Of a stretch of 64,000 nucleotides of DNA, positions 15,894 through 24,943 are shown piece after piece. The first letter of the stretch is position 1, and the number at the start of each line of letters is the position of its first letter. Position numbers and translations under genes: made by a program. The notes beneath the pieces are model-generated. The model searched no databases. It was not told the origin of the DNA and worked only from the letters and a program-made list of their open reading frames with translations. The DNA lies in NCBI GenBank assembly GCA_963704155.1, contig CAVPHF010000032.1, forward strand, positions 62,001-126,000, in the 5' to 3' direction. This DNA is from Thiohalocapsa sp963704155. GTDB lineage: Bacteria; Pseudomonadota; Gammaproteobacteria; Chromatiales; Chromatiaceae.

Positions 15894-18380
15894 GTGCACA
15901 TGCGACGTCTGCTCCTGGCCGGCGTCGCCGGCCTGATCTTGCTGCCGCTGTTTGCGGGCGGCGGCATCTACTGGCTAGGCAATCGGGCCGAGCCGGTCTA
16001 CGACGGGTCGCTGGAGCTGCAAGGGCTCGACGCGGCAGTGCAGGTGCGCTTCGGCCCGCACGCGGTACCCAGCATCGACGCGGCCTCACTGGACGACCTG
16101 TTGTTCGCCCAGGGCTACGTGGTCGCCGCGGAGCGCTTTTGGCAGATGGACCTGATGCGCCGGCTCGCTGGCGGCCGTCTGGCAGAGGTATTCGGCGAGC
16201 CGGCGCTGGTTGCGGACCGTTACTATCGCACCGTCGGCTTGCCATTGGCGGCGCGCGAGGCGTACGCGGCGCTGGAGCCCGAATACCGTCGGATGCTCGA
16301 TCGCTACAGCGAGGGCGTCAACGCCTACCTCGAACAGAGTCGCGGCCGAGCGCCACTCGAGTATCTGATCGCCGGCTTCGAGCCTGAGCCATGGCGGCCG
16401 CAGGACAGTCTCGTCATTGGCGAGTACATGGCCTGGATCAACTCGGTCAACCTGCGCGAGGAGCTGGCCTTCCTGCGTCTGGCGCGTCGGCTCGGCAATG
16501 CACTGGCGCTGGAGCTGTTTCCAGCGGACGTCGGCATGCCAGCGCCGGATGGGCCGGAAGACCTGCCCGATTACGCCGCGCTGTTGCCGCCGCCGGCCGC
16601 GCTCGGCGTCTATGGTGACCGGCTGGAGCCGCTGGCGGGCGGCCCCCTTCCGATCCCGCTGCTGACAGGCGGCGCTAGCAATGTCTGGTCCATCAACGGG
16701 CCGCGCAGCGCCGGTGCGCCGTCGCTGTTGGCGAATGATCCGCACCTGGCCCCCAGCATGCCGGGTATCTGGTATGAGCTGGAGATGCGCTCGCCGGGCC
16801 TTCAGGTCGCCGGTGTCGCCTTGCCCGGTGTGCCCTTCGTTTTGATCGGCCACAACGCGGATCTGGCCTGGGGGCTGACCACGGTCACCGCCGACACCCA
16901 AGACTTGTTCATCGAGCGCACCAGCGCAGACGGCGAGGGCGTCTTGCGGCCGGATGGGCGTGTCGAGCCGATCCAGCGGCGTATAGAGCAGATCCCTGTC
17001 AAGGGGCGGGCCGAGTTCGAGGAACTGGTCATCGAATCGACCAGCAACGGCGTCTTCATCGATCAGCTGATCGGTGCGGGCGGCGACAACCCCGAGGGGC
17101 TGGCGAGGGTCGAGCTGGCCGACCGTCTCGCACTGCGCCAAACTCTGGACATCCCGGAGCGTGCCCTAGTGGCGCTGTGGCGGCTCAATCAGGCCGACAG
17201 TGTCGAGGCGGCGCGCGCCGCCGGCGCCGATCTAAGGCATGTCTCGCAGAACCTGGTCATCGCGCATCGCGATGGCAGTATCGGCTGGCAGATCACAGGA
17301 TTGCTGCCGCGTCGCGGGCGTGGCAGCGGTGTCTTCCCGGTGCCGGGTTGGGAGCCCGGCTACCGCTGGCGCGGCTATCTGCCGTTCGAGCAGAATCCGG
17401 GCGTCACCAATCCGCCCGATAACCGACTCATCAACGCCAACAATCGTAGTGTGCCGGCCGACGCGCCGGTGCCGGTCGGCCACAGCTGGCTGCCGCCGTA
17501 TCGGGCCTTGCGCATCCAGGAGTTGCTCGACACCGACAGGCCGCTGGATGCGACGGCGCTGGCGCGCATGCAGGCAGACCGAGAGAGCGTGCGCGCTCGC
17601 GTCTTTACCGCCTCACTGCGCCGCGCGCTGCCGCGGTTGCGGCAGCTGGACGCCAGGGCGGCCCAGATCGCCGAGCGCGGACCTCTGTCCTGGCGTGGCG
17701 ACTTCAGCCCCGACAGTCGCGATGCCGCCTTGTTCGGACTGCTGCTGCCGGCCCTCTACCGGGCCATCTATGCCGATGAGTTGGGTGCGGATCTGCCTGT
17801 GCTGATGTCGCTGGACAGCAATAATTACGGACCGCTGGACGAGGCGTTGCGCACCGACCGGTCGAGTTTTCTCGACGACATCGGCACGCCGTTGCATGTG
17901 GAGGGGATCGCCGATGTCTGGTCGCGTGCGCTGCGCGAGGCCGACGCGGCACTGCAGCAGGCACTGCCCGACGACGGCGACCAGCGGCTGGACCGGTTGC
18001 GTTCGCTCACCTTCGCGCACGCCTTCGACGGTCAGCCGCTGCTTGGTGCTCTGTTCAATGTCGGCCCGCTCGGCATGGGCGGTGACAGCGCGACGGTCAA
18101 TGTGGCCAATGCCTCGGCGCTGCAACCGCGTGAGGTCGGCTATATCCCCTCGATGCGCGTCGTGTATACGCCCGGCGATTGGGCCGAGACCAGGGGCAGT
18201 CTGCCGCTCGGCCAGTCGGGTCATCGCTTTTCGGCCTATCGCAGCGATCAGCTGGACACCTGGCTGGCGGCAAAGCGCGGGCACCGCTGGCCTTGGAACG
18301 GCCCAGCGCCGGGCACCGCGATCGGAGAGCTGACGCTGCTGCCGGCGGGCGTCTCGGAACCTGAACGGGGTGCTGACTAG
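15894..18380 (+). CDS. Penicillin acylase family protein
   Basis: An N-terminal-nucleophile amidohydrolase precursor of about 828 residues. It has an N-terminal membrane or signal segment (RRLLLAGVAGLILLPLFAGG), an alpha subunit with the family's FAQGYVVAAERFWQMDLMRR, and the autocleavage site GGASNVW near residue 262, whose Ser would be the new beta-subunit nucleophile. Beta-subunit motifs follow: LLANDPHL, PGVPFVLIGHNADLAWGLTT and NANNRSVP. Members hydrolyse amides such as acyl-homoserine lactones, acylated amino acids or beta-lactam side chains; the substrate here is not known. GTG 15894 fits the AGCAGG upstream; ATG 15900 is an alternative. Confidence 0.9.
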   Translation: MHMRRLLLAGVAGLILLPLFAGGGIYWLGNRAEPVYDGSLELQGLDAAVQVRFGPHAVPSIDAASLDDLLFAQGYVVAAERFWQMDLMRRLAGGRLAEVFGEPALVADRYYRTVGLPLAAREAYAALEPEYRRMLDRYSEGVNAYLEQSRGRAPLEYLIAGFEPEPWRPQDSLVIGEYMAWINSVNLREELAFLRLARRLGNALALELFPADVGMPAPDGPEDLPDYAALLPPPAALGVYGDRLEPLAGGPLPIPLLTGGASNVWSINGPRSAGAPSLLANDPHLAPSMPGIWYELEMRSPGLQVAGVALPGVPFVLIGHNADLAWGLTTVTADTQDLFIERTSADGEGVLRPDGRVEPIQRRIEQIPVKGRAEFEELVIESTSNGVFIDQLIGAGGDNPEGLARVELADRLALRQTLDIPERALVALWRLNQADSVEAARAAGADLRHVSQNLVIAHRDGSIGWQITGLLPRRGRGSGVFPVPGWEPGYRWRGYLPFEQNPGVTNPPDNRLINANNRSVPADAPVPVGHSWLPPYRALRIQELLDTDRPLDATALARMQADRESVRARVFTASLRRALPRLRQLDARAAQIAERGPLSWRGDFSPDSRDAALFGLLLPALYRAIYADELGADLPVLMSLDSNNYGPLDEALRTDRSSFLDDIGTPLHVEGIADVWSRALREADAALQQALPDDGDQRLDRLRSLTFAHAFDGQPLLGALFNVGPLGMGGDSATVNVANASALQPREVGYIPSMRVVYTPGDWAETRGSLPLGQSGHRFSAYRSDQLDTWLAAKRGHRWPWNGPAPGTAIGELTLLPAGVSEPERGAD

Positions 18381-18430
18381 CGCTGCGCATCGGCGCGCTG
18401 AGGCGCCCGACCAGCAATGAGGAGCACGCG

Positions 18431-18928
18431 TCAGCGCGATTGACTGCCGAAGCGGCTGAGCAGCTCCGTGACGCGGTTCATGATGCCGAGCAAGGGCCCC
18501 AGGCGGTCTTCCATCTCGACGCTGTCGAGAAAGTTCTTGATGTGAAGGCCCAGTTCGGTGTCACCGCCGAGGCGAAGGCGTCGGTTGAAGAAGAGGGTGT
18601 CCGGGTCCTCGCGGCGTGTCGCCAGCAGCAGGAAGTCGTAGGTTGTGCCTTCGATGCTGAGGTCTGCTGTGCTGGCGGAATCGGCGGCCTCCAGACGGCC
18701 GTCGCGCAATGTCAGCCGATAGGTTAGGTGGGCATCATCGACTCGGATCAGCATGACTCGCTGGTCGAGGAAGTCGAGTTCGCCCGACGTCAGCTCCGGA
18801 CTGAATACGCGGTTCAATATCCGCGCGAGTACGGCGCCGTTCAGTCGCGGCGGCAAGATGCCGAACGGCAGCGTCAGCAGCCGCGGCAGCCTTGGGGAAT
18901 AGGATAGTCCTTGGCCGCCTGCGCTCAT
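18431..18928 (-). CDS. ubiT: SCP2-domain ubiquinone biosynthesis accessory factor UbiT
   Basis: A 165-residue SCP2 (sterol carrier) domain protein. The diagnostic block TRREDPDTLFFNRRLRLGGD followed by TELGLHIKNFLDSVE closely follows E. coli UbiT (YhbT). UbiT binds prenylated intermediates and is required, with UbiU and UbiV, for O2-independent ubiquinone synthesis, which suits a phototroph living without oxygen. The usual neighbours ubiU and ubiV are not here. It converges on the penicillin-acylase gene and lies downstream of idi on the same strand, separated by 105 bp. Confidence 0.85.
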   Translation of the reverse strand: MSAGGQGLSYSPRLPRLLTLPFGILPPRLNGAVLARILNRVFSPELTSGELDFLDQRVMLIRVDDAHLTYRLTLRDGRLEAADSASTADLSIEGTTYDFLLLATRREDPDTLFFNRRLRLGGDTELGLHIKNFLDSVEMEDRLGPLLGIMNRVTELLSRFGSQSR

Positions 18929-19033
18929 GGCTCTTTTTGCAACAGCAATCGGAATCCGTCTGTGATCGGCAACGGGATCAGTGCGTTGCCGTTGTTGACA
19001 TCTTGTTGATATCAGGGCACGCGAAGCGGCCGT

Positions 19034-19627
19034 TCAGGCCGCCGAGGTCATGCTCCCCGAGTGCAGCGATGCGATGGTCTCGCGATACTCTCCGCGCAGC
19101 CGCTGCCACTCCATGACGAACCAGGGCGTGACCTGTTCGGGCTGCTCGCCAATCAGTCGGTCCACCTCGCTGCAGGGGATCCATTGCCAGGCCGCGATTT
19201 CGCTTGGATTAACGTCGATGCGCACGGGTGCCGCGATCTTGCCCACATACACCGAGCACAGTTCATGCTCGGAGCCGATCTCGCCGAATTCCTCGTGATA
19301 CTGGAACCGGTACAGATAGACCAGTTCGGCGTCGACCGCGAGCTCCTCGCGCAGCCGGCGATGCACGGCCTGCTCGTAGGTCTCGCCCTGGCGCGGGTGA
19401 CTGCAGCAACTGTTGGACCAGTAAAGCGGCCAGAGGGGCTTCTTTCCGCTGCGTTGCTGCAGCAGCACGCGATCGTCGTCGGTGAACAAGAAAATCGAGA
19501 AGGCGCGATGCAGAAGCCCGCTGCCGAGATGCGCATTGACCTTGGTCTCGTAACCGGTCACGTTGTCCTCGGCATCGACCAGAATCAACGGCTCGTTGTC
19601 GAAGGAAACGGTCTTGTGCTTGTTCAT
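19034..19627 (-). CDS. idi: Isopentenyl-diphosphate delta-isomerase, type 1
   Basis: A 197-residue Nudix-fold enzyme that interconverts IPP and DMAPP, supplying precursors for carotenoids, quinones and bacteriochlorophyll tails. The signature WSNSCCSHPRQGET contains the catalytic Cys, and the acidic site reads FQYHEEFGEIGSEHELCSVY. Start ATG 19627 is chosen because GAGGAGAA lies just upstream; the open frame reaches back to 19750 but is not conserved. It is divergent from a CFA-like methyltransferase gene, with an inverted repeat and a PpsR-like site between them, suggesting regulation by light or oxygen. Confidence 0.93.
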   Translation of the reverse strand: MNKHKTVSFDNEPLILVDAEDNVTGYETKVNAHLGSGLLHRAFSIFLFTDDDRVLLQQRSGKKPLWPLYWSNSCCSHPRQGETYEQAVHRRLREELAVDAELVYLYRFQYHEEFGEIGSEHELCSVYVGKIAAPVRIDVNPSEIAAWQWIPCSEVDRLIGEQPEQVTPWFVMEWQRLRGEYRETIASLHSGSMTSAA

Positions 19628-19756
19628 TTTGATTCTCCTCGCGCCTGACCACCGTCGGTTGGCTTTGGGCACGTAACGGCCTTCGCGGTTCCCGCCCTTG
19701 GTTCGCGTTGGTACCCCTAGAATGCTGGCACAAAGGTCGGCTCGCGACAAGCTGGA

Positions 19757-19775
19757 TTGACATCATGAATGTCAA
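19757..19775. promoter_or_regulatory. Inverted repeat TTGACAT-N5-ATGTCAA
   Basis: A perfect 7-bp inverted repeat with a five-base spacer, in the gap between idi and the methyltransferase gene. This is the size of a classical dimeric repressor or activator site. The binding protein is unknown. Confidence 0.5.
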
Positions 19776-19787
19776 CTAAACTTGACT
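19770..19787. promoter_or_regulatory. Near-match to the PpsR/CrtJ operator
   Basis: TGTCA-N8-TGACT, one base off the TGTCA-N8-TGACA palindrome that is perfect at 1463-1480. It overlaps the inverted repeat at 19757-19775 and lies upstream of idi, a gene of the same pathway as crtI/crtB. This makes joint regulation plausible. Confidence 0.4.
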
Positions 19788-19914
19788 ACGCGCAAATCCA
19801 CAATGAATCCCGTCGACCCAAGGAAGGATCCGATGCGGCGTTCGCAAGCTTGTATACGGGTTGCCTGGACGATACTTGTTCAAGCCTAGAAAATGACGAC
19901 CTAAGGAGTGCGAT

Positions 19915-20979
19915 ATGCCGATCACCGAGGCCAAAATCATCAATTGGGTGGAGCGCGGGCGGGTGCCTGATGCCGTCGTTCGCGCCGGCATTCGCCAGCG
20001 TCTGCGCAAGATGCTCGCCGAGCTTCCGCGCGGAGACTGCGAGGCGGCCGCCGCGCACAAACAGGAGTTTGTGGCCATGATGGACGCGGCGCCGGTCGCC
20101 GCCGTGCCCGAGCGTGCCAACGAACAACACTACGAGGTACCTGCCGCCTTCTTCGATCTGGTGCTCGGTCCGCGGCGCAAGTACAGCAGCTGCTGGTGGC
20201 CGGAAGGCGTCGAGACACTCGAACAGGCGGAGGCGGCGGCGTTGGACGCGACCGTCGAGCGAGCGGGCATCGCCGACGACATGGACGTACTCGAACTGGG
20301 TTGCGGCTGGGGTTCGTTCAGCCTGTGGGCGGCCGAGCGGTTCCCAGGCAGTCGCTTCACCGCCGTCTCCAACTCGAGTTCCCAGCGCGCCTTCATCGAG
20401 GCCGAGGCCGCGCGCCTTGGTATCGAGAATCTGAACGTGGTCACAGAAGATATGAATGTCTTCGCGACAGAGCAGCGTTTCGACCGTATCGTATCGCTCG
20501 AGATGTTTGAGCACATGCGCAACTGGCGGGTCTTGTTCGGCCGCGTGCACGCTTGGCTAAAGCCCGGCGGGCGCTTTTTCATGCACGTCTTCTGTCATCG
20601 CGATCATCCCTACCCCTATGAGGACAAGGGTCCCGACGACTGGATGAGCCATTACTTCTTCGCCGGCGGTATCATGCCCTGCGACGATCTGCCGCTTTGC
20701 TTCCAGGATCAGCTCAAGATCCTCCAGCGCTGGCGTTGGAGCGGCAGGCACTATGAACGCACACTGAATGCGTGGCTGGAGCGCATGGATGCTCGGAAGC
20801 AGGCGGTTTGGCCCATTCTCGAGCAGGCCTACGGGCAGGATCAGGCAGCCGTCTGGTGGATGCGTTGGCGATTGTTCTTCATCGGCTGCGCCGAATTCTT
20901 CGGACTCAACGGCGGACAGGAATGGTGGGTTGGGCATTATCTCTTCGAACGACCGGCTCTTGAGGCACCCGCGGTCTGA
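19915..20979 (+). CDS. SAM-dependent methyltransferase, cyclopropane-fatty-acid-synthase-like
   Basis: A 354-residue class I methyltransferase of the CFA-synthase superfamily. The N-terminal ~100 residues are a helical cap ending in ANEQHYEVPAAFFDLVLGPR; the SSCWWP motif is typical. The SAM-binding glycine loop is VLELGCGWGSFSLWAAERFP, and RIVSLEMFEHMRN corresponds to the post-II motif. The C-terminus is tryptophan-rich (QAAVWWMRWRLFFIGCAEFF). This subgroup differs from true Cfa by the cap and is often found with light- or singlet-oxygen-response genes, which fits its pairing with idi. A lipoprotein gene follows after one base. ATG 19915 follows AAGGAG. Confidence 0.85.
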   Translation: MPITEAKIINWVERGRVPDAVVRAGIRQRLRKMLAELPRGDCEAAAAHKQEFVAMMDAAPVAAVPERANEQHYEVPAAFFDLVLGPRRKYSSCWWPEGVETLEQAEAAALDATVERAGIADDMDVLELGCGWGSFSLWAAERFPGSRFTAVSNSSSQRAFIEAEAARLGIENLNVVTEDMNVFATEQRFDRIVSLEMFEHMRNWRVLFGRVHAWLKPGGRFFMHVFCHRDHPYPYEDKGPDDWMSHYFFAGGIMPCDDLPLCFQDQLKILQRWRWSGRHYERTLNAWLERMDARKQAVWPILEQAYGQDQAAVWWMRWRLFFIGCAEFFGLNGGQEWWVGHYLFERPALEAPAV

Positions 20980-20980
20980 C

Positions 20981-21571
20981 ATGAACTCGATCGGCACCGA
21001 CAAACGCGTGTTCCTGGCCCCGTCCGTTCTGCTGCGGTCCTTGGCGGCTCCTGCCCTGGTAGCCGCGCTCATTGCGGCAGCCATGGCCGGCTGTGCGAGG
21101 AACCACGCCGAGCGCGACTTCGATCTGCTCTTCACGCGTGTTCATCCAATCGAGTACGCGCGTATCCTTTGCTCGGGCATCGACATGGAGGATCGACACA
21201 CCTGCATGACATCGGTCATGCAGCATTACAACGAGGCGAAGCACCGTGAACTGACCCCCGATGAGGTGGTCAACGGACCCTTTGTCATCGTGTTCGGGGG
21301 CGTTCTCTATCGCGGCAACTACGTCTCCAATCCGTTCGCTTCGGCCTTTACCGTAAGCAACGGCTACAATGTCTGCCGCGGCCGCTTCAATGCATTCGCC
21401 GGCGATACGGCGCCGGTCTTCCGGGTCTTCTGCGACGACGGCTCGAGCGGCCGCGCGAGGATTATGCTGGATACTGAGGGCCGCAATGGCCTCGGCATCA
21501 TTGAGATGTCGGATGGGACGCGCGGCGATATCGTGTTCGGCCATGCGGCGGTCGGCGGCGCCTTTTTGTAA
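20981..21571 (+). CDS. Putative lipoprotein of unknown function
   Basis: A 196-residue protein with a lipoprotein signal sequence: LVAALIAAAMAGC gives the lipobox Cys near residue 38, followed by a short charged linker. The mature part contains four more cysteines (CSG, CMT, CRG, CDD), possibly two disulfides, and a beta-rich glycine-containing C-terminus. The start ATG lies one base after the stop of the methyltransferase gene, so the two are probably cotranscribed. I do not recognise the family. A longer open frame overlaps the methyltransferase, but the signal sequence fixes the start. Confidence 0.7.
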   Translation: MNSIGTDKRVFLAPSVLLRSLAAPALVAALIAAAMAGCARNHAERDFDLLFTRVHPIEYARILCSGIDMEDRHTCMTSVMQHYNEAKHRELTPDEVVNGPFVIVFGGVLYRGNYVSNPFASAFTVSNGYNVCRGRFNAFAGDTAPVFRVFCDDGSSGRARIMLDTEGRNGLGIIEMSDGTRGDIVFGHAAVGGAFL

Positions 21572-21708
21572 TGCCGGACCCTGAGAACGTTCTCCTGTCT
21601 CGGCCTTTGCGCCGATGCGGCTTTGCAAACTCAGACTTCACGCGCCGGAGCCCATCAATTGCCGGTCGAGGCTTTTCGTGCCTGGCCCAAGTGTCGGCCG
21701 CCTGCGCC

Positions 21709-23667
21709 TCAGAACAATAGGTTGAGCATCAGGAGCGAGACGACCAGGAACAGCACGGTCATGATGCCGCCTGCGCGCATGTAATCGGGCACCCGGTAGC
21801 CGCCCGGGCCCATGATCAACGCATTGACCTGATGCGTCGGGATCAAAAAGGAGTTGGACGTCGCGATGGCAACCGTCAGTGCAAAGACGGCCGGATCGGC
21901 GCCGGCGCCGAGCGCCATGTTCACGGCCAGCGGCACCAGCAGGACCGTCGCCCCAACATTCGACATGACCAGCGTGAAGAAGGTGGCCAGAGTGGCCAGT
22001 GCGGCCTGTATGACCCAGATCGGCACGTCGCCCAGCGCCGCAAGGGTCTGGCTGGCGATCCAGGCCGCTGTGCCGCTGCTCTCGACGGCCAGGCCGAGCG
22101 GAATCAATGACGCCAACAGGAAGACCGTCTTCCAGCTGACAGATTCGTAGGCTTCATCGATGGACAAGACCCCGCTCAGGACCATGCCCAATGCCCCGGT
22201 CAGCAACGCGACCGACAGGCGAAGATCCGTCAGCAGGACCAGGCCGAGTGTGATGGCAAAGAACAGCAACGCCATGGGCACCTTGTGCGGGCGCAGCTCC
22301 TCATGCGGGTATTCGGTGGTGACGACGACGAAATCACGGTCTTTTTCGAGTCGCGCCAGGTCTAGCCAGGTGGTGTGAACAACGAGCGTATCACCCGGTT
22401 TGAAAGGCATATCGCGCACACCGCCGGTGGCGAAGGTCAGGGTCTCGTCGCCGCGGCGGATGGCGAGCACCGACAGGCCGTAGACCTTTCGCATCCAGAC
22501 ATCGCGAGCGGACTTGCCGACCAACCCCGAGCCCGGTGGGATCACGATCTCGGCAATGCCTGCCTTGGCTGAGGACAAGGACTCCGCGAAGACGTCCACA
22601 TCCGCTTTCACCTCGACGCCGGTCTCACTGACGAAGACGTCAAACTTGTCTTGGGCGCCAAGCAGCGCCAGCAGGGTACCTGCCTCGATGCCGACACTGC
22701 GATCGACGCCGGATGCGCCCAGGCGCACACCGTCTCCCTTCTCCACCGCAACCACGCGCACGTGCCAGCGGCGTTCCATGTCGTCGACACTGGTTGCGGT
22801 CAGACTGGAGTCCGCCGGGACGCGCACCTCGTGGATCAGAAAGTCGCTGTATCCGTAGGTCTCCCCGTAATACTGCATCGGGTCGATGGCCTCGATCTTG
22901 TCGGTGCCGCGCGATGGCAATACGAAGCGACCGGCGACGACGAAGTAGACGATGCCGACCGCGAGCAACGCGATTCCGATTGGCGTCACATCGAACAGCT
23001 GAAAGGTCCGCATCGGCTCGACAGCATCGGGCAGCGCCTTGTTCGAGGTGAGGATCAGATCGTTTAGCAGGATCAGCGGACTGGAGCCGACCATGGTGAT
23101 GGTGCCGCCGAGGATGGCGCAAAAGCCCATGGGCATCAGCAGCCGAGACATCGGCAGCTTGGTACGCGCCGAGATGCGGCTCACGACCGGCAGGAAGAGC
23201 GCGGCAGCGCCAACATTCTGCATGAACGACGAGATCACTCCGACGGTGCCCGAGATCAGCGGGATGATGCGCGACTCGGTGCTGCCCCCCACGCGCATGA
23301 TAAAGGCCGCGACCTGCGACATGATGCCGGTCTTGTCGAGCCCGGCGCCGATGATCATGACCGCGATGATCGAGATCACGGCGTTTGACGCGAAGCCGTC
23401 GAACAGGTGCGCGACTGGCACCAAGCCTGCCTCCAGTCCCATGACCGGCGCGAACAGGCTGGTCAGGCCGAGCAGGACCATGATCGTCAGCGCGGCGACG
23501 TCGACGCCGACGACCTCGAACGCGAACAGAAAGATGGTCAGGACGAGAAAGCCCGTGACCCAGGCAATCTCAACCGACGGCACAACGTAAGCGAGCCACA
23601 GAGCGAAGCCGGCGAACGCGGCTGCCGCGATATTTCGTGCCGAAAAATAGCGGGAGACAGTGCCCAT
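21709..23667 (-). CDS. SLC13 (DASS) family transporter with two TrkA-C domains
   Basis: A 652-residue inner-membrane permease. Several helices at the N-terminus contain the scaffold motif GAALFLPVVSRISARTKLPM with MGFCAILGGTITMVGSSPLI. A cytoplasmic insert of about 250 residues holds two RCK-C-like modules (SSLTATSVDDMERRWHVRVV and GSGLVGKSARDVWMRKVYGL). The C-terminal half has MSNVGATVLLVPLAVNMALG and IPTHQVNALIMGPGGYRVPD. Such proteins move di- or tricarboxylates or sulfate with sodium or protons. A sulfate or sulfite role would suit a sulfur oxidiser but is only a guess. Confidence 0.88.
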   Translation of the reverse strand: MGTVSRYFSARNIAAAAFAGFALWLAYVVPSVEIAWVTGFLVLTIFLFAFEVVGVDVAALTIMVLLGLTSLFAPVMGLEAGLVPVAHLFDGFASNAVISIIAVMIIGAGLDKTGIMSQVAAFIMRVGGSTESRIIPLISGTVGVISSFMQNVGAAALFLPVVSRISARTKLPMSRLLMPMGFCAILGGTITMVGSSPLILLNDLILTSNKALPDAVEPMRTFQLFDVTPIGIALLAVGIVYFVVAGRFVLPSRGTDKIEAIDPMQYYGETYGYSDFLIHEVRVPADSSLTATSVDDMERRWHVRVVAVEKGDGVRLGASGVDRSVGIEAGTLLALLGAQDKFDVFVSETGVEVKADVDVFAESLSSAKAGIAEIVIPPGSGLVGKSARDVWMRKVYGLSVLAIRRGDETLTFATGGVRDMPFKPGDTLVVHTTWLDLARLEKDRDFVVVTTEYPHEELRPHKVPMALLFFAITLGLVLLTDLRLSVALLTGALGMVLSGVLSIDEAYESVSWKTVFLLASLIPLGLAVESSGTAAWIASQTLAALGDVPIWVIQAALATLATFFTLVMSNVGATVLLVPLAVNMALGAGADPAVFALTVAIATSNSFLIPTHQVNALIMGPGGYRVPDYMRAGGIMTVLFLVVSLLMLNLLF

Positions 23668-24043
23668 AGCGACCTCTCGTCAGTTCGCCTCTTAAGTCTT
23701 CTTGGTCATCGCAGGCGATGCACCCGCGCCGGTCTTGCGCTCTATCCTAACTTACTCATTTACTGATTAGGGTATTTGTTCCTTTAATGCCGCGGTCCTC
23801 GCATACACTCGGGGCGCGGTCGGTGCGAGGCCGCCGGCCGTCGCGGGCATTGAACCTGGTGCGGCGCTCGCCTAGTATCTGGGCAGAGGAAAGGTTCCGA
23901 CGCCGGTAGCGGATGCTGCTGCGCCATGCGCTCGCAATCGCTGCGCGCAGCTCGGGCGAATCGATACCCATGTTGCGTCGGAGCCTGGTCGAGTAAGCCT
24001 CCGACGATGTCCTATGAGTAGAAGTCGCGGCTGAAGCAGACAG
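23668..24043. other. Intergenic control region between the SLC13 transporter and globin genes
   Basis: A 376-bp gap between divergent genes. A locally AT-rich stretch around 23745-23785 could hold promoters. Open frames here on the minus strand continue under the globin gene and lack coding character. I see no RNA gene or repeat. Confidence 0.4.
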
Positions 24044-24472
24044 ATGACCCCAGAAACCGCTCGCCTCGTGAGAGAGTCTTGGGCCGAGATCGTGCCGATG
24101 CGAAAGCAGGTCTGCTTGGATTTCTATCGGCGACTCTTCGCGCGCTATCCCGAACTGGGCACCCTTTTCAAAGGGGACATGGACCGACAGACCGGGCTGT
24201 TCGTCACCATGGTCAACACGATCGTCAGCGCATTGGAGAATCGCGATCCGGTGCTGCCGTTGATCAAGGCCGTCGGTGCTCGGCACGCCGGCTATGGTGT
24301 CGCGGCCGCTGATTACGAGAAGTTCGCCGATACGCTGCTGGACGCCTTCGGCGACGCCTTGGGCGACGGCTTCACGCCAGATGTTCGGGATGCTTGGTCG
24401 GTGGTCTATGCCGACCTGGCCTGCACCATGCTCGCGGGCGCTGCAGAGGAGTTCGCGTCGCAACAACGCTAG
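24044..24472 (+). CDS. Single-domain bacterial globin
   Basis: A 142-residue globin of the Vitreoscilla haemoglobin/flavohaemoprotein-like class. The N-terminal helices read LVRESWAEIVPMRKQVCLDF and FYRRLFARYPELGTLF. The proximal haem His lies in VGARHAGYGVAAADYEKFAD, and helices G/H follow with AWSVVYADLACTMLAGA. There is no reductase domain. It probably binds O2 or NO. It lies 95 bp upstream of feoA, with a Fur-like box in the gap, so it may be linked to iron or oxygen responses. Confidence 0.88.
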   Translation: MTPETARLVRESWAEIVPMRKQVCLDFYRRLFARYPELGTLFKGDMDRQTGLFVTMVNTIVSALENRDPVLPLIKAVGARHAGYGVAAADYEKFADTLLDAFGDALGDGFTPDVRDAWSVVYADLACTMLAGAAEEFASQQR

Positions 24473-24510
24473 CCTGGAGCGGTCCTTCAATTGTTGCATC
24501 AGTCGTTTAT

Positions 24511-24529
24511 CTGAACGATAATCATTCTT
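24511..24529. promoter_or_regulatory. Fur-like box upstream of feoA
   Basis: Aligned with the 19-bp Fur consensus, 13 positions match, including the uninterrupted core GATAATCATT (24517-24526). It lies about 40 bp before the feoA start, which is where an iron-dependent repressor would act. Confidence 0.55.
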
Positions 24530-24567
24530 GTTTAGGGCGATCGATTTGGGAGCCAAGGTTACTGTCC

Positions 24568-24855
24568 ATGCAGCAGTCTGCCTTTGAGTCTCTGCCGCTT
24601 GGGCTGCTGTCAGTCGGCACCCCGGCCCGTGTCGTCGAGATCCGAGGCGGTCGCGAGCTGGTCAGAAAGCTGCTCGCGCTCGGTATTCGCATCGGCAGCG
24701 TTGTGCAGATCGAGCATCACCGCGGGCGTGGACTAGTGGTCTCTGCCGGGGCCACACGGGTCGCGCTCGGCGGCGGTATCGTCGCGACCCTGATGGTCAT
24801 TCCGCTCGCGGCGCCCGACCTTGGGGACATCGCGCAGCCTGATAGTCGCTCCTGA
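24568..24855 (+). CDS. feoA: Ferrous iron transport protein A
   Basis: A 95-residue SH3-like FeoA protein, a small cytoplasmic partner of FeoB. It shows the family's pattern: LPLGLLSVGTPARVVEIRGG at the start, LLALGIRIGSVVQIEHHRGR in the middle, then the beta-strand GGIVATLMVIPL. ATG 24568 gives the standard length; the longer frame upstream lies partly in the globin gene. It is the first gene of feoA-feoB-feoC, behind a Fur-like box. Confidence 0.88.
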   Translation: MQQSAFESLPLGLLSVGTPARVVEIRGGRELVRKLLALGIRIGSVVQIEHHRGRGLVVSAGATRVALGGGIVATLMVIPLAAPDLGDIAQPDSRS

Positions 24856-24943
24856 GCGCCGACTCTCCGTTTCCACCCGAGTTCCGCATATTGCGCACGG
24901 GTCTCCCTCCGCGAACCCTTGGTGTTCTGTTTTATGGAGCACG

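Noticed and set aside
18929..19033. FNR-like site upstream of ubiT
   Set aside because: TTGTTGATATCAGG shows a half site only; the TTGAT-N4-ATCAA pattern is not met.
23756..24556. 266-codon minus-strand frame across the globin gene
   Set aside because: The plus-strand globin has clear haem-binding motifs; the opposite frame has none.
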